Source: JABCPE02 sp963516675 (GTDB taxonomy: Bacteria; Bacteroidota; Bacteroidia; Flavobacteriales; Weeksellaceae). Taken from it: a DNA stretch of 64,000 nucleotides. The number at the start of each line of letters is the position of its first letter. Position 1 is the stretch's first letter. Where the stretch lies: assembly GCA_963516675.1 (NCBI GenBank), contig CAUQBH010000010.1, forward strand, positions 21,363 through 85,362, in the 5' to 3' direction. Shown here piece by piece: positions 43,315 through 51,843 of this stretch. Below the pieces are notes generated by a model that searched no databases, had not been told where the DNA came from, and was given only the letters and a program-made list of their open reading frames with translations. The position numbers were made by a program, and so were the translations under genes.

Positions 43315-43353
43315 TTAACAAAAAACTCTTAACCATTAAGACTTTTTTGTTAA
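43315..43353. promoter_or_regulatory. 39-bp near-perfect palindrome between divergent late operons
   Basis: TTAACAAAAAACTCTTAA, a CCA centre, and TTAAGACTTTTTTGTTAA: two 18-bp arms with a single mismatch. It sits in the middle of the 138-bp gap between the head operon (leftward) and the protease-capsid operon (rightward). Both promoters must lie here, so it is probably the binding site of a dimeric late activator. No TAnnTTTG box is obvious on either side, consistent with activator dependence. Confidence 0.7.
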
Positions 43354-43416
43354 TGAAAAAACAAGCACTTTTTTCGTCGCTTTTCAAGTCTCAATTTTGC
43401 CACAGAAATTTTCATC

Positions 43417-44442
43417 ATGGAAAAAGGAAAAAAGAAAAACACACATACATTTATCGTCAGCACTGATGCGGTCAATTCTTACGGATATAGAATCCTAACA
43501 GAAGGAATAGACACAGAGCAGTATATGAAAAATCCCGTTGTCCTTTATATGCACAATAGAGGGTTTGGCACACTTACGGGGAGTGAAATTATAGGACGGA
43601 CAGTTTCCTTAAAAAAAGAAGCCGGGAAGCTCATTGCAGAGGTGGAATTTGACGAACAGGACGAGTTTGCCAAGAAGATTGCTGCTAAGGTAGATGGCGG
43701 GTTTATTAAGATGTCTTCATTGGGAGCCGATATTATAGAGACTTCATCTGACCCGAAATTAGCCATGCCAGGGCAGACCCTTGAAACGGTGACCAAGTGT
43801 AAAATGATAGAGCTTTCTATTGTAGATATTGGCGGAAATGACGAGGCGCTTAAACTCTCAAAAAATGGGAAACCTGCGCGATTACAATTACTTAATATTA
43901 ATCAAAACAATAAAAAAATGTCAGAATTAAAAAATGTAGCTCTTGCCCTTGGAAAGGGAGCGGAGAGCAGTGAATTTGAGGTGCTGCAGGAAGTCAACTC
44001 TTTAAAGCTGGCGAAAGAAAATGCAGAAAAAGAAGCGGGAGAATGGAAAGAAAAATACATTCACCTTCAAAGCAAGGAAGCCGAAAAATTAGTGGATGAA
44101 GCAGTAAAGCTGGGGCTTATTCCAGAGGATTTGAAAGATGTTCAGGTTAAAGCTTTTGAGAATGATTTTGAAGGGCAGCAAGCCAAATTATCAAAATTGA
44201 TTTCTGAAAAGACAGCTCAGAACAATCAAAATGCAAGAAATGGTAAGGTAGCAGATGTTATAGCGCTTACCAAAGCATCAAAAGGGACGGCTGGTTCTAC
44301 TGACGGCAGTGCAGAACTCTCTTTTGATTATCTGCAAAAACATGATGTGGCAGAGCTTAGAAGAATCAAGGAAGAGGAACCAGAAAAATATGCCCAGCTG
44401 GCTAAGGATTACGCAGCAGGTGTAAGGCATAAAGACAACTAA
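43417..44442 (+). CDS. prohead protease fused to scaffold
   Basis: A 341-aa protein. Residues 1-160 form an HK97-type (S78) protease (TDAVNSYGYRILTEGID, VVLYMHNRG with His, GGFIKMSSLGADI with Ser). Residues 170-341 are a charged coiled-coil scaffold (ENAEKEAGEWKEKYIHLQ), so protease and scaffold are one chain as in Mu gene I/Z. An internal ATG at about 43918 (MSELKNVALALG) might give the scaffold alone, like Mu gpZ. First gene of the rightward late operon. Confidence 0.85.
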   Translation: MEKGKKKNTHTFIVSTDAVNSYGYRILTEGIDTEQYMKNPVVLYMHNRGFGTLTGSEIIGRTVSLKKEAGKLIAEVEFDEQDEFAKKIAAKVDGGFIKMSSLGADIIETSSDPKLAMPGQTLETVTKCKMIELSIVDIGGNDEALKLSKNGKPARLQLLNINQNNKKMSELKNVALALGKGAESSEFEVLQEVNSLKLAKENAEKEAGEWKEKYIHLQSKEAEKLVDEAVKLGLIPEDLKDVQVKAFENDFEGQQAKLSKLISEKTAQNNQNARNGKVADVIALTKASKGTAGSTDGSAELSFDYLQKHDVAELRRIKEEEPEKYAQLAKDYAAGVRHKDN

Positions 44443-44474
44443 AATTATTTAATCATCTTTTAAAATTATTTGAA

Positions 44475-45497
44475 ATGAAAAAAAGACTTTCATTATTTGC
44501 ATTAAGCATCAATTTTTTGTTAGCGATTGCAGTATCTCTATTATTAGCACAAATAACATCGGTAGAGATTAACCCTTTAATCTTAGCGGCTGGCATCACG
44601 GCAGTGCATGCAGGGGTAACCTATTTCACACCTTCTCTGTACAGAGGAAGAACACTGATGGCATTACAAACGGAAATATGGATACCAGGGATAAAAGAGA
44701 ACCCTATTCCTAACCATAGTTTTGTAGCCCAGTCGGTAGACATGTCCGAATTTGTAGAGAATAACAAACTACATCTTGCAGAGGCAGGTATAGAACCTTC
44801 TGTTCATGAAGATTATTTTGCATCAAATAATAACCCTCTACCTGTAGCTGAAATCACAGATATTCCTAATGAGGTGGTGCTTAAAACATTCTCTACCTCT
44901 CAAACACGCCACAGACAACTGCAAGAGATTGAATTGGCTTATAACAGACGGGAGTCACTTATAAACCGTCACAAAAATTCCCTTGCAAAAAACATCGGAA
45001 AAAGAGCAGCTTATGCATGGTCTGTGGATACAGCGAATGCTTTCAACAAATTGTTTAACCTAAGTGCGAGCGACTCCATTATAGATGCTATCATAGATGC
45101 AGAAGCATTCTTCTTAGAGAATGATATCACGGAAGGCCTCAACATCTGTTTTAATGCACAGCATTTGGCAAGAATTAAGAAGGAAGACAAAAAGTTATAC
45201 AAAGACATCATGAATGAGAAGCAGATGTACAGTTTTAAAGTCTTCTCTTACAGCCAAAACCCTATTTACAAGGCTGACGGAACTAAAAAGCCGTTCGGAG
45301 CAACCAAAGACACTACCGACAAGCAGTGTTCATTCATGTGGGTAACGGATGAAGTGTTCAGATGTTTCGGGGATACAGAAATGTATGCTACTCTTAGAGA
45401 CTCTGGATTACAGGCTGACCTGCTTTCATTTGCTCAAAGAGCATTAGTGGGTAATATTAGAGGAAACAACCCTAAATACAGAGCAACAATTCTTTAG
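44475..45497 (+). CDS. major capsid protein with hydrophobic N-terminus
   Basis: A 340-aa protein placed right after the protease-scaffold. The soluble part (ALQTEIWIPGIKENPIPN, QTRHRQLQEIELAYNRRESL, GKRAAYAWS, DLLSFAQRALVGNIRG) fits the HK97-fold coat protein of Bacteroidota Mu-like phages. The first 55 residues contain two hydrophobic helices (about 5-26 and 34-54), odd for a capsid protein; they could target assembly to the membrane and be removed by the protease. A start at 44658 (MALQTE) would lack them. Capsid identity is by order and size. Confidence 0.8.
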   Translation: MKKRLSLFALSINFLLAIAVSLLLAQITSVEINPLILAAGITAVHAGVTYFTPSLYRGRTLMALQTEIWIPGIKENPIPNHSFVAQSVDMSEFVENNKLHLAEAGIEPSVHEDYFASNNNPLPVAEITDIPNEVVLKTFSTSQTRHRQLQEIELAYNRRESLINRHKNSLAKNIGKRAAYAWSVDTANAFNKLFNLSASDSIIDAIIDAEAFFLENDITEGLNICFNAQHLARIKKEDKKLYKDIMNEKQMYSFKVFSYSQNPIYKADGTKKPFGATKDTTDKQCSFMWVTDEVFRCFGDTEMYATLRDSGLQADLLSFAQRALVGNIRGNNPKYRATIL

Positions 45498-45556
45498 GTA
45501 TAAACCAGTTTTCAGCTGGTAGTATTGCCGGCTGAAAACTTTTAAAATCAACAACA

Positions 45557-46039
45557 ATGAAAAATAAATTAAAATATTTCTTTGAAAACCATCCTCACAA
45601 TGTAGTGTATGCAACCTCTGATGAAACCTTATTCATCAATCAAGAAGATGCAGCAAAGCACGCGCAGACATTAAAAGACAATGTCGTAGAGGAGTATTTA
45701 AGAACAAGTGTAAAAGAAGAGCCTGTAATTCCTGCTCCTAATGCAGAGCAAACAGGAGAAAGCGCCTTGCAGGATACAGCAAAAAAATCATCGCCGAGCG
45801 AGCTGAAAGCGATTAAGGCTAAGGCTGTGGCAGATTATTTAGCTCTGTTTGGTGAAGCTCCAGAACCGAAACTTTCGGCAGCACAAATTCAAGAGCTGAT
45901 TAAAACGAAGCAATTAGAATTAGATGCAGAAAATCAAGGTGAGGGAGAGACCGGCGATACCGAAAATTTAGAAGGTGAAGAACAACTAGAAGGAGAACAA
46001 TCACAGGAAGACAATCAAGAAGAAAATAAATCAGAATAA
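45557..46039 (+). CDS. acidic structural protein of unknown function
   Basis: A 160-aa protein with an ordered N-terminal part (KLKYFFENHPHNVVYATSDE), an SAP/LEM-like helical region (SELKAIKAKAVADYLALFG) and a long Glu-rich disordered tail. It follows the capsid gene; a head-decoration role is possible. It overlaps the amidase start by one base. Confidence 0.65.
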   Translation: MKNKLKYFFENHPHNVVYATSDETLFINQEDAAKHAQTLKDNVVEEYLRTSVKEEPVIPAPNAEQTGESALQDTAKKSSPSELKAIKAKAVADYLALFGEAPEPKLSAAQIQELIKTKQLELDAENQGEGETGDTENLEGEEQLEGEQSQEDNQEENKSE

Positions 46040-46449
46040 TGAGAGAAATAAAGTTTTTAGCCGTGCATTGTACGGCAACGCCCCAGACGACATCTGTAGA
46101 GAGTATTCAGAGGTATTGGAAAACTCAGTTAGGCTGGAAAATGCCCGGCTATCACTTTATCATCAAGCCTAATGGCGAGGTAATCAAGCTTCTGAGTGTA
46201 GATAAAGTTTCTAACGGAGTTAAAGGTTTTAATTCGGTAAGTATCAATATTGCCTACATCGGAGGTGTAGACAGCCAGAACAACCCCATAGATAACCGGA
46301 CACCTGCCCAGAAAAAGGCTCTTCGGGATTTATTAGAGAAATTTAAAATAGTCCATCCAAAGGCTATAATCCAAGGGCACAGGGATTTTCCTAATGTGAA
46401 AAAGGCGTGTCCATCATTTGACGCAAAAAAAGAATATGCAAACATCTAA
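46039..46449 (+). CDS. N-acetylmuramoyl-L-alanine amidase endolysin
   Basis: A 136-aa amidase_2 enzyme of the T7-lysozyme type. Zinc ligands are visible as His in AVHCTAT (about residue 10), His in the ACPSFD-preceding IIQGHRDFP (about 115) and Cys in KKACPSFD (about 124); GYHFIIKPNG carries another conserved His. It cleaves the bond between muramic acid and the peptide at lysis. No signal peptide, so it needs the holin. It lies in the structural operon just before the spanin-like gene. Confidence 0.93.
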   Translation: MREIKFLAVHCTATPQTTSVESIQRYWKTQLGWKMPGYHFIIKPNGEVIKLLSVDKVSNGVKGFNSVSINIAYIGGVDSQNNPIDNRTPAQKKALRDLLEKFKIVHPKAIIQGHRDFPNVKKACPSFDAKKEYANI

Positions 46450-46954
46450 GATATTAACACTTGTAATTTTGTTTTTTGTCTATCTCTCTTTGACATCCTG
46501 CCGGAGTGTTCGGCAGGAGCGTCAAAGCTCAGAAGAAAAAACAGAAATAATCACGGAAAAGACAACAACTTACCGTGATACAGTATTCCATACCAAACCA
46601 GCGGAAGCGTCTCTTAGACTGCCTTTGTCTTCATTTAAGGCAAAAGAAACAGATTTTAAAGGAGATTTAAAAACACTTTCAAAGCCCTTGAAATGGAAAC
46701 AGAAAAACGGCAATGCTACCGCTTCATTAGAGGTTAAAGGAGATACGGTATATATCAGTGCCCACTGTGATAGTTTAGCCATAGAGGCCAAAATCCGAGC
46801 AGATTTTGAAAGCAGATATATAAACACAAGTAAAAAAGAGGAAACAGATATAAAGAAGAAAAGTGGAGTAAGTGTCTTTACTATTCTCAGCTTGATAGGC
46901 ATAGCGCTGATAGTTGGCTTTATTGCAGGAATAATCATAAAATTTAAAACATAA
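46436..46954 (+). CDS. unimolecular spanin-like lipoprotein
   Basis: A 172-aa protein read from ATG 46436, overlapping the amidase by 14 bp. The N-terminus is a lipoprotein signal (LFFVYLSLTSC, Cys 22) and the C-terminus a membrane helix (VFTILSLIGIALIVGFIAGIIIKF, about 147-170). Between lie 120 mostly beta and polar residues. Outer-membrane lipid anchor plus inner-membrane helix in one chain is the plan of u-spanins such as T1 gp11, which fuse the two membranes at lysis. Position beside the endolysin supports it. Confidence 0.7.
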   Translation: MQTSKILTLVILFFVYLSLTSCRSVRQERQSSEEKTEIITEKTTTYRDTVFHTKPAEASLRLPLSSFKAKETDFKGDLKTLSKPLKWKQKNGNATASLEVKGDTVYISAHCDSLAIEAKIRADFESRYINTSKKEETDIKKKSGVSVFTILSLIGIALIVGFIAGIIIKFKT

Positions 46955-46959
46955 CGAAA

Positions 46960-48126
46960 ATGGGATTACCAAAAATAAAATTTATCATTGCTTCTAATGG
47001 CTTAGAACTGCTCACGGCAGACATTCAGAAGACACCTGGTCTTGTTGTTACGGGCTCTACTGTTGCAGGTAAAATTACGATAGGAGAAAGCAAACAGATA
47101 TTTTCTTTAGAAGATGCAAAGAAAATAGGAATTACAGAAGCAGAAAACCCTTTTGCTTACAAACATGTTAAAGCATTCTACGAATATGCAGGAACATCAG
47201 CAGAGCTGTGGATAATGCTTATTTCTGATGCTACCACAATGGAACAGGCAGCTGACCATGAAAAGAATTTTGCTAAGAAACTACTTGAAGACGCGGGCGG
47301 AAAAATCCGTGTGCTGGGCGTTCTTAAAAAATCTTCTGGAAACCCTACCATCAGCGGAAGCGTTGATGCAGACACAGACAAGGCTGTGATTAAAGCACAA
47401 AAACTGGCAGATGATTTCGCAGAAAAATATTTCCCTGTGAGGGTTATCATTTCTGCTAATGATTTCAGCGGAGATGTACAGTCCTTAAAGGACTACAGCA
47501 CGACAAAGTTTAACAGGGTTTCACTGCTGCTAGCAAACACAGACGGCGGAAAAGAAGCTTCTATCGGACTGGCTTTGGCACGGCTGGCATCCACTCCGGT
47601 TCAAAGGAACATAGGAAGGGTAAAAGACGGAGCTGTAGAGCATACGCAGGCGTATTTTACAGGAGGTGCAAAAGTAGAATCTTTATCTTCTGCTTGGGAC
47701 AGCATCGCGGATAAAAATTACATCTTCCTTAGAAACTTTGCGGGGAAAGCAGGGTTTTTCTTTACAGATGACCCTACACTTACAGGAGAGACTGATGATT
47801 TTAAAACATTAGCCAACGGCTTTGTAATGGACAAGGCGGTTATCATCGCTTACAATGTACTGGTGGAGAACTTGGGAGATGAAATCCAAGTCACAGAAAA
47901 CGGGACAATACATCCTGCTATTATCAAAGCATGGCAGAACTCTGTAGAGAGTAACATCAACGGACAGATGACGAGTAAAGGAGAATTAAGCAGCTGCAAG
48001 GTTGTGATTGATGAAAAGCAAGACATTATCAGAACAGGAATAATGGAAGTAAACATCAAGTTACAGCCTGTAGGGTATGCTAAGTTTATTACAGTTAAGA
48101 TAGGTTTCACTACTAAAATAGATTAA
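46960..48126 (+). CDS. contractile tail sheath protein (DUF2586-like)
   Basis: A 388-aa protein with the features of Bacteroidota sheath proteins: MGLPKIKFIIASNGLELL, ELWIMLISDATTMEQ, FPVRVIISANDFSG and a C-terminal ITVKIGFTTKID strand. Directly followed by the tail tube gene, as in all myophages. It identifies the phage as a myovirus-type particle. Confidence 0.88.
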   Translation: MGLPKIKFIIASNGLELLTADIQKTPGLVVTGSTVAGKITIGESKQIFSLEDAKKIGITEAENPFAYKHVKAFYEYAGTSAELWIMLISDATTMEQAADHEKNFAKKLLEDAGGKIRVLGVLKKSSGNPTISGSVDADTDKAVIKAQKLADDFAEKYFPVRVIISANDFSGDVQSLKDYSTTKFNRVSLLLANTDGGKEASIGLALARLASTPVQRNIGRVKDGAVEHTQAYFTGGAKVESLSSAWDSIADKNYIFLRNFAGKAGFFFTDDPTLTGETDDFKTLANGFVMDKAVIIAYNVLVENLGDEIQVTENGTIHPAIIKAWQNSVESNINGQMTSKGELSSCKVVIDEKQDIIRTGIMEVNIKLQPVGYAKFITVKIGFTTKID

Positions 48127-48128
48127 CA

Positions 48129-48545
48129 ATGGCAAGTTTTAATTCAAAACAATACAGCTGGTGCAGTATATCGGTGCTTCTCGGAGGGAGAATACTGGAT
48201 GGATGTACAGCAATAGAATACACAGAGAAAAAAGAAAAAGAGCTCCTCTATGGCAGGGGATGTAAGCCTCACGGAGTTGTGGGAGGCAATGTGTCTTATG
48301 AAGGTAAAATATCTATATGGCAGAGTGAACTGGAAGCAATGACCAGAGATGCAACCAATAAAAATATACTCGCTCTTTCTTTTGATATTGTTGTTGCATA
48401 TGTGCCGAATGATGGCGGACAGATAGTAACAGACATTCTAAAAGGTGTAGAGTTTACAGAAGTGAAAAAAGGAATGAACCAGGGAGATAAAAACATGATA
48501 GTAGAACTTCCTATCCTTTTCATTGATGTAAAGAGACAACAGTAA
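48129..48545 (+). CDS. tail tube protein
   Basis: A 138-aa beta-rich protein (QYSWCSISVLLGGRIL, EYTEKKEKELLYGRG, GNVSYEGKISIWQSE) fitting the tube-protein fold. It is three bases behind the sheath gene and followed by a terminator-like hairpin, typical for a highly expressed tube. Confidence 0.8.
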   Translation: MASFNSKQYSWCSISVLLGGRILDGCTAIEYTEKKEKELLYGRGCKPHGVVGGNVSYEGKISIWQSELEAMTRDATNKNILALSFDIVVAYVPNDGGQIVTDILKGVEFTEVKKGMNQGDKNMIVELPILFIDVKRQQ

Positions 48546-48550
48546 ATTTT

Positions 48551-48582
48551 TATACCCGTCTTATTCGGGCGGGTATTTTTAA
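48551..48582 (+). terminator. hairpin after tail tube gene
   Basis: ATACCCG...CGGGTAT stem with a T run. It may attenuate the transcript so that tube and sheath are made in excess over later tail proteins. Confidence 0.65.
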
Positions 48583-48615
48583 AGAATATTTAAAACAATT
48601 TTAAAAAGTAAAAAA

Positions 48616-48912
48616 ATGAAATCAGAAATCACACAAGAGCAAATCCAAGAATGGAAATCAAAACATGGAGATATTTTTAGATTAAAAATAGAAGATAAAG
48701 AATGTTATCTAAAAACTCCTGATAGAAAAACATTGAGTTATGCATCTTCTACGGCAACAAAAGACCCGCTGAAGTTTAATGAAATTATCCTTAAAAACAG
48801 CTGGCTTGGAGGAGACGAAGAAATTAAAACTAATGATAGTTTATTTCTTGCTGCATCTTCTAAAATTGCCGAAATCATAGAAGTAAAAGAGGCAGAACTG
48901 GAAAAGCTTTAG
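48616..48912 (+). CDS. tail assembly chaperone, short form
   Basis: A 98-aa protein in the position of tail assembly chaperones, between tube and tape measure. It ends ELEKL at a TAG (48910). The downstream reading in the -1 frame continues a protein-like sequence, as in lambda G/GT and Mu gp41/42. Confidence 0.75.
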   Translation: MKSEITQEQIQEWKSKHGDIFRLKIEDKECYLKTPDRKTLSYASSTATKDPLKFNEIILKNSWLGGDEEIKTNDSLFLAASSKIAEIIEVKEAELEKL

Positions 48913-49082
48913 AGCAGGCGGAAGTAAACGAAGACGAACAGCCCATTCGTATTTTGGATGCGCAATTGCGGTATTTTTTCAAAATAAATCCCGACCTGCT
49001 GACAGATGAGGAATGGGCAATGCGTGTGGAAGAATTAAAGTGGATAAGAGCTAAAGAAGCAGAAGCCTCAAAATCTTATTAA
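48864..49082 (+). CDS. -1 frameshift extension of tail assembly chaperone
   Basis: The -1 frame is open from 48864 to 49082 and reads AEVNEDEQPIRILDAQLRYFFKINPDLLT and onward to EAEASKSY, clearly protein-like. It has no ATG before 49020. A shift near GGAAAAGC (48900-48907), where AAG can slip to AAA, would give a protein of about 155 residues. The heptamer is not a canonical X-XXY-YYZ, so the exact slip site is uncertain. Confidence 0.65.
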   Translation, partial: NCRNHRSKRGRTGKALEQAEVNEDEQPIRILDAQLRYFFKINPDLLTDEEWAMRVEELKWIRAKEAEASKSY

Positions 49083-49321
49083 AGATGTCTCTTTCTGTGA
49101 ACGGCTGCGAAATACATAAAAAAACAGCTGGCAGAAAAGAACAACATCCCTTTAGCAAGGTAGTCTATAAGAGAATTGCTCCATATCAAAGCAGAAGCGA
49201 CTAAGAAGACTACTGAAAGCACAGGGCGGTACTTGATAAGATATACATAATCTTTTCCAAGTTTCCACATAAAACCTGCTGCAAGAGCAATCAAAAAAAT
49301 ATAAACAAATACTAATAACAT
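49079..49321 (-). CDS. small membrane protein on opposite strand
   Basis: An 80-aa protein with three hydrophobic helices (about 2-19, 33-49, 58-74) and a basic tail (HRKRHL), read against the tail operon in the gap before the tape measure gene. On the minus strand TATATTTG ends four bases before its ATG, a perfect -7 box, so a leaderless transcript from its own promoter is likely. Such a gene may be expressed in the lysogen, for example for superinfection exclusion. That role is inference. Confidence 0.6.
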   Translation of the reverse strand: MLLVFVYIFLIALAAGFMWKLGKDYVYLIKYRPVLSVVFLVASALIWSNSLIDYLAKGMLFFSASCFFMYFAAVHRKRHL

Positions 49322-49340
49322 AATGCAAATATAACTAAAA

Positions 49341-51239
49341 ATGGCAAATGTTTATGAATTTATCATCTCTATGAAAGACGGCATTTCTGCAGCTGCAAAA
49401 AAGGCCTCTTCATCTATAGATGGCATCAAAAACAATGCCGAAAAACTCTCCAGCGCAGCAACGAAAACACAAGAAAAGATGTCGGCTCTTTTCTCAAAAG
49501 TTACGGCATCTGCTGTTAACGCTGTTCGTGGTCCCAAAACACTTCAATACTCTATAGATGAGCTTAAAAAGAAACTAGAAAAGGTAAACCAGGTTAAATT
49601 TTCTACTCATTTAAAAAAGGAATTTAATGAAGCCACAAAGGAGGCTCAACGCCTTGAAAAACAAATTTCAAGATTAGAACAGGGAATCTCTGGCAAAGGT
49701 TTCGGTTCAAAAATGGCTGGCTGGCGGAAAGACTTTGCGAACTCTCTGCCTGGAGCAGATATAATATCTAATCCATTGACTTTGGCAGGGGCAGCCATTG
49801 GTTCTTTTTGGACGGCAACAGAAAAAGCAATGGAAGCAGGCAAAGAGAGAATGAAGCTACAAACCCTTACAGGAAGTAAAGAAATAGGCAGTTCGCTGTA
49901 TGAGGGATTAACAAAGTTTGCTACTGATACGGTATTTGGGACAGAGGTTTATGATATGGCTACGCAGATGCTTGCCAATGGAATTAAAAGCTCTGATGTT
50001 ATGCCGCTCATGGAACAGCTCGGAGACATAAGTATGGGAGACGCCGATAAGCTCGGAGGACTTTCACTCGCTTTGGCTCAGATACAGGGAAAAGGACATC
50101 TTGCCGGACAAGAGTTATTACAGCTTATCAATGCAGGATTTAACCCTTTACAGATTATATCCGAGAAAACAGGAGAAAGCATGAACAGTCTCAAAGAGAA
50201 GATGGAAGATGGAAAAATCAGCTTCAATGATGTTCGTAGGGCAATGGATATGGCGACAGGAGAAGGGGGAAGATTCCACAAAATGCTTGAACAAGTAGCA
50301 GATACTCCTTATGGGCAATTAGAAGGGTTAAAAGGGCAGTTGGAACAAATGATGGTAAAAATAGGTTCTGTGTTTATTCCTATCGCTTCTAAGATGATGA
50401 GTTTTTTCAGCTGGTTAGGAGAGCAATTGGGGCCTATTTTAGAACCCGTAGTTATTATTTTGGGAAGTCTTGCGGTAGGACTTTTAGCTGCCGCTGCCGC
50501 ACAATGGGTACTGAACCTTGCATTATGGTCTAACCCAGTGGGGCTGATTGTGGCAGGAATTATCGTGCTGATTGCGGTTATCACTTACCTTATATCAAAA
50601 ATCAGTGGCTGGGGCGAAGCATGGAGTACAGTTGTGAATAATGCCAAACTCACATGGGAAGCCTTTACCTCTATGATAGACTATTACTGGCAGAAGACCA
50701 CTAACAGCTTTATGATAGGTCTCAATAAGATAAAGGAAGGTTGGTATACCTTCAAAAATGCTGTTGGAATGGGTGAGGAATCAGAAAATAATGCACTGCT
50801 TGAAAAGATAAATCAAGACACCGAAAAAAGAAAGAAAACAATAGAAAATGCTCAAAAGAATTTTGATGAAAAAGCAGGTGCATTTAAGAAAGGTATCAAA
50901 AATCCTCTTGATGAGTTAAAATGGAACGAAAAATCAAGTCTTTCCAGTACGGTAAATAATTTAAAAAACACCATAATGCCTGAGTATTCAGCAGGAGGAG
51001 GGCTTGGGAAAGATGACAAGAAAAAAGAAAAGAAAAAGGGAAGAAAGAAAAAAGAAGCATCAGATGGAATCATCTCTGGAGGTTCAAAGCAGACCAACAT
51101 TACCATCAATATTGATAAAGTAGGGACTGATACCAAAATTTATGTGTCCTCAAAAGAGGAAGGGCTGTCTTCTTTTGGAGAAAGAGTGAGAGAAGAATTG
51201 CTAAGAGCTATTAATAGTGTGAATCAACTTCAAACATAA
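49341..51239 (+). CDS. tail tape measure protein
   Basis: A 632-aa protein. Helical N-terminal region (AAKKASSSIDGIKNNAEKL), a conserved tape-measure core (TDTVFGTEVYDMATQML, QGKGHLAGQELLQLINAGFNPLQ) at about 200-270, two hydrophobic helices at about 365-425, and a lysine-rich segment before a short beta end. It fixes tail length and is ejected with DNA. Short for a contractile tail, predicting a fairly short tail. Confidence 0.9.
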   Translation: MANVYEFIISMKDGISAAAKKASSSIDGIKNNAEKLSSAATKTQEKMSALFSKVTASAVNAVRGPKTLQYSIDELKKKLEKVNQVKFSTHLKKEFNEATKEAQRLEKQISRLEQGISGKGFGSKMAGWRKDFANSLPGADIISNPLTLAGAAIGSFWTATEKAMEAGKERMKLQTLTGSKEIGSSLYEGLTKFATDTVFGTEVYDMATQMLANGIKSSDVMPLMEQLGDISMGDADKLGGLSLALAQIQGKGHLAGQELLQLINAGFNPLQIISEKTGESMNSLKEKMEDGKISFNDVRRAMDMATGEGGRFHKMLEQVADTPYGQLEGLKGQLEQMMVKIGSVFIPIASKMMSFFSWLGEQLGPILEPVVIILGSLAVGLLAAAAAQWVLNLALWSNPVGLIVAGIIVLIAVITYLISKISGWGEAWSTVVNNAKLTWEAFTSMIDYYWQKTTNSFMIGLNKIKEGWYTFKNAVGMGEESENNALLEKINQDTEKRKKTIENAQKNFDEKAGAFKKGIKNPLDELKWNEKSSLSSTVNNLKNTIMPEYSAGGGLGKDDKKKEKKKGRKKKEASDGIISGGSKQTNITINIDKVGTDTKIYVSSKEEGLSSFGERVREELLRAINSVNQLQT

Positions 51240-51245
51240 TAAACA

Positions 51246-51842
51246 ATGGAATTAGACATTAAGGAACTTGTCGCCATGGCGCATTTTAATTATGTAGGGC
51301 CGGCATTTCCAAGCTGGTGGGGGAAAAACAAAACAAAATTTGTTCTTCCTTCACTGAGGGGAATAGCAAGAGAACTGATGCTTGGAGGTACTTATTTTCA
51401 AACACTAAAAGTCGCATACAAAGGAGAACAATTTGTTTTTCCAAATGAGCCGCTTATCTCTATGAGTTTAGCCAAAACCATAGTTGAAACCGCAACAGTA
51501 GGCAAAGAAAGGCGCGGAACAGTAAAAGAATACATCTGTACCGAAGACTATGCCCTTACAATAAAAGGAGTCTGCATCAATGAAGACCCAGAAAGAAGAG
51601 ATGAATACCCTTCAGAGCAGGTACAGGAACTCCACAGGATGTTTGAAATCAATGACAGTCTGGAGGTTGTCGGAAATCCATTCTTAGAATTGTTTGAAAT
51701 TCGGCGTATCGTACTCCAAGATATTCAGTGGGAAGAAATGGCAGGAGAACAGGGCTTACAGAAATACACCATTACTGCGGTTTCAGACAGCGATTTTTAT
51801 GCAGATTTAACCGATAAAGCAAGGGCTTTAAAAACTTTGTAA
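51246..51842 (+). CDS. DUF6046-like tail/baseplate protein
   Basis: A 198-aa protein whose core (KEYICTEDYALTIKGVCINED, YPSEQVQELHRMFEIND, region about 95-140) matches proteins annotated as DUF6046 in Bacteroidota phages, next to the tape measure gene. It probably occupies the place of the Mu DNA circulation protein gpN or a tail-tip adaptor. Confidence 0.75.
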   Translation: MELDIKELVAMAHFNYVGPAFPSWWGKNKTKFVLPSLRGIARELMLGGTYFQTLKVAYKGEQFVFPNEPLISMSLAKTIVETATVGKERRGTVKEYICTEDYALTIKGVCINEDPERRDEYPSEQVQELHRMFEINDSLEVVGNPFLELFEIRRIVLQDIQWEEMAGEQGLQKYTITAVSDSDFYADLTDKARALKTL

Positions 51843-51843
51843 G

